From NCBI GenBank assembly GCA_026419785.1, contig JAODTK010004265.1, positions 102,187 to 166,186 of the forward strand: a DNA stretch of 64,000 nt. The letters run 5' to 3'. The notes under the pieces are model-generated. The model saw only the letters and a program-made list of their open reading frames with translations, had not been told where the DNA came from and made no database searches. Shown piece by piece: positions 63,401 to 64,000 of this stretch; the stretch's first letter is position 1, and each line of letters opens with the position of its first letter. The stretch is from Sclerodactyla briareus (lineage: Eukaryota; Echinodermata; Holothuroidea; Dendrochirotida; Sclerodactylidae). The translations under genes and the position numbers were made by a program.

Positions 63401-64000
63401 TTCCGAAGATCGTGTCACTCATCTGATAAGAAAATTTGATTGCTTCGTCATCTGGGTTATTGAATAGTCAGAACATACAAAACCTTTCCTCAACTCAACT
63501 GGATTTCATTTGACACATTGTTCCCGTGTACAGATACTCCTCCAGCTGGAGCTCTAATATAGAGTATGTAATAAATTCGCTATTTGTTGACTATAAAAGA
63601 TACGGTCATCAAGAAGCAGTGGGCGCATCGGGAGATTGTGATTCCTACCGGGGAGAGAGGAGGGGGGGGGGGGGTTTGAGATCGGGGGGGGGACAAGGAG
63701 TGACCGCCCTCATTTTAGTCACCCTCCCTTTGGCAAATGAATGATTTATACGCCCAAGACAATGCTGTTGCAATATTTGCTAAATAACAACTGTGAAAAC
63801 GTCTACTAAACATTAAGAAGTGGTTCTCTGTTTAAAACATTATCAGTCACATGGGCCAACAGTCTGTTAACAATCTTAGGAGCATACGAGTAGGAGAGAA
63901 GAAAACACCAAAAACGGAGGATCCTTGACCACAAAATTACACTTTTCAAAGAAACATCAGATGGGACTAATACCCAACGATAAAACTCTATGATCAAACT
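60441..64000. other. 3' flank, no gene recognised
   Basis: No gene, tRNA or transposon could be supported. A pyrimidine tract (T/C only for most of 61850-61980) explains the low-complexity frames there. G runs occur at 61628-61640, 62620-62630 and 63660-63690. The rest is unremarkable. Confidence 0.4.
61835..61985. repeat. Polypyrimidine tract
   Basis: Almost pure T/C on the + strand for about 140 bp. Frames on both strands here (61702-62107 on +, 61810-62010 on -) are translations of this tract. Confidence 0.9.

Overview
The window looks like a piece of a marine invertebrate genome, probably a deuterostome (echinoderm, hemichordate or cephalochordate). This is inference. The sequence shows one large intron-rich gene, many diverged satellite families built around the hexamer AGGTCA, tRNA-derived SINEs and hAT-type MITEs. 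Nothing looks bacterial or viral. I ran no searches; all family comparisons are from memory.

The centrepiece is a single + strand gene for a full-length ABC transporter of subfamily A, closest to ABCA3, spread over about 43 kb (6771-49887). I recognise 18 coding blocks in the expected order: first TM helix and luminal domain 1 (6771-14421), TMD1 (14165-19714), NBD1 (27280-31323), the linker after NBD1 (32745-32997), TMD2 with luminal domain 2 (37570-41176), NBD2 (42422-46372) and the C-terminal block ending in a TAG stop (49662-49887). Together they hold about 4.8 kb of coding sequence, roughly 1,600 codons, against about 1,700 in human ABCA3. Most block edges have AG/GT splice sites. Almost every block also contains one or more single-base frame changes, while the residues between them stay family-like. 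That pattern suggests a noisy assembly more than a dead gene, but a recent pseudogene is not excluded. The Walker A motif of NBD2 reads T-E-A-G-H-T where N-G-A-G-K-T is expected.

The introns are mostly repeats: a ~610-bp tandem array (7965-9625); a family with a CCG-rich head and a ~105-bp tandem tail in both orientations (3860-13013); ~300-bp AGGTCA-rich arrays (28380-29720, 34280-35260); GGGCCC-rich arrays (27600-28140, 46985-48230); a ~75-bp minisatellite made from the 3' end of an NBD2 exon plus its splice donor (43636-44395); two tRNA-derived SINEs (45395 and 48795); and two hAT-like MITEs with perfect 8-bp target duplications (5250-5606, 24715-25685). An inverted pair of ~330-bp sequences (15500-15830 and 51220-51550) flanks most of the gene. 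Just past the stop codon lies a ~480-bp foldback carrying a poly(A) signal.

The first 6.7 kb and the last 13.6 kb hold no gene I can recognise. The 3' flank has two G/C-run minisatellites in opposite orientation (50565-50945, 59985-60440), a TA microsatellite and a further AGGTCA-rich array (54280-56270).
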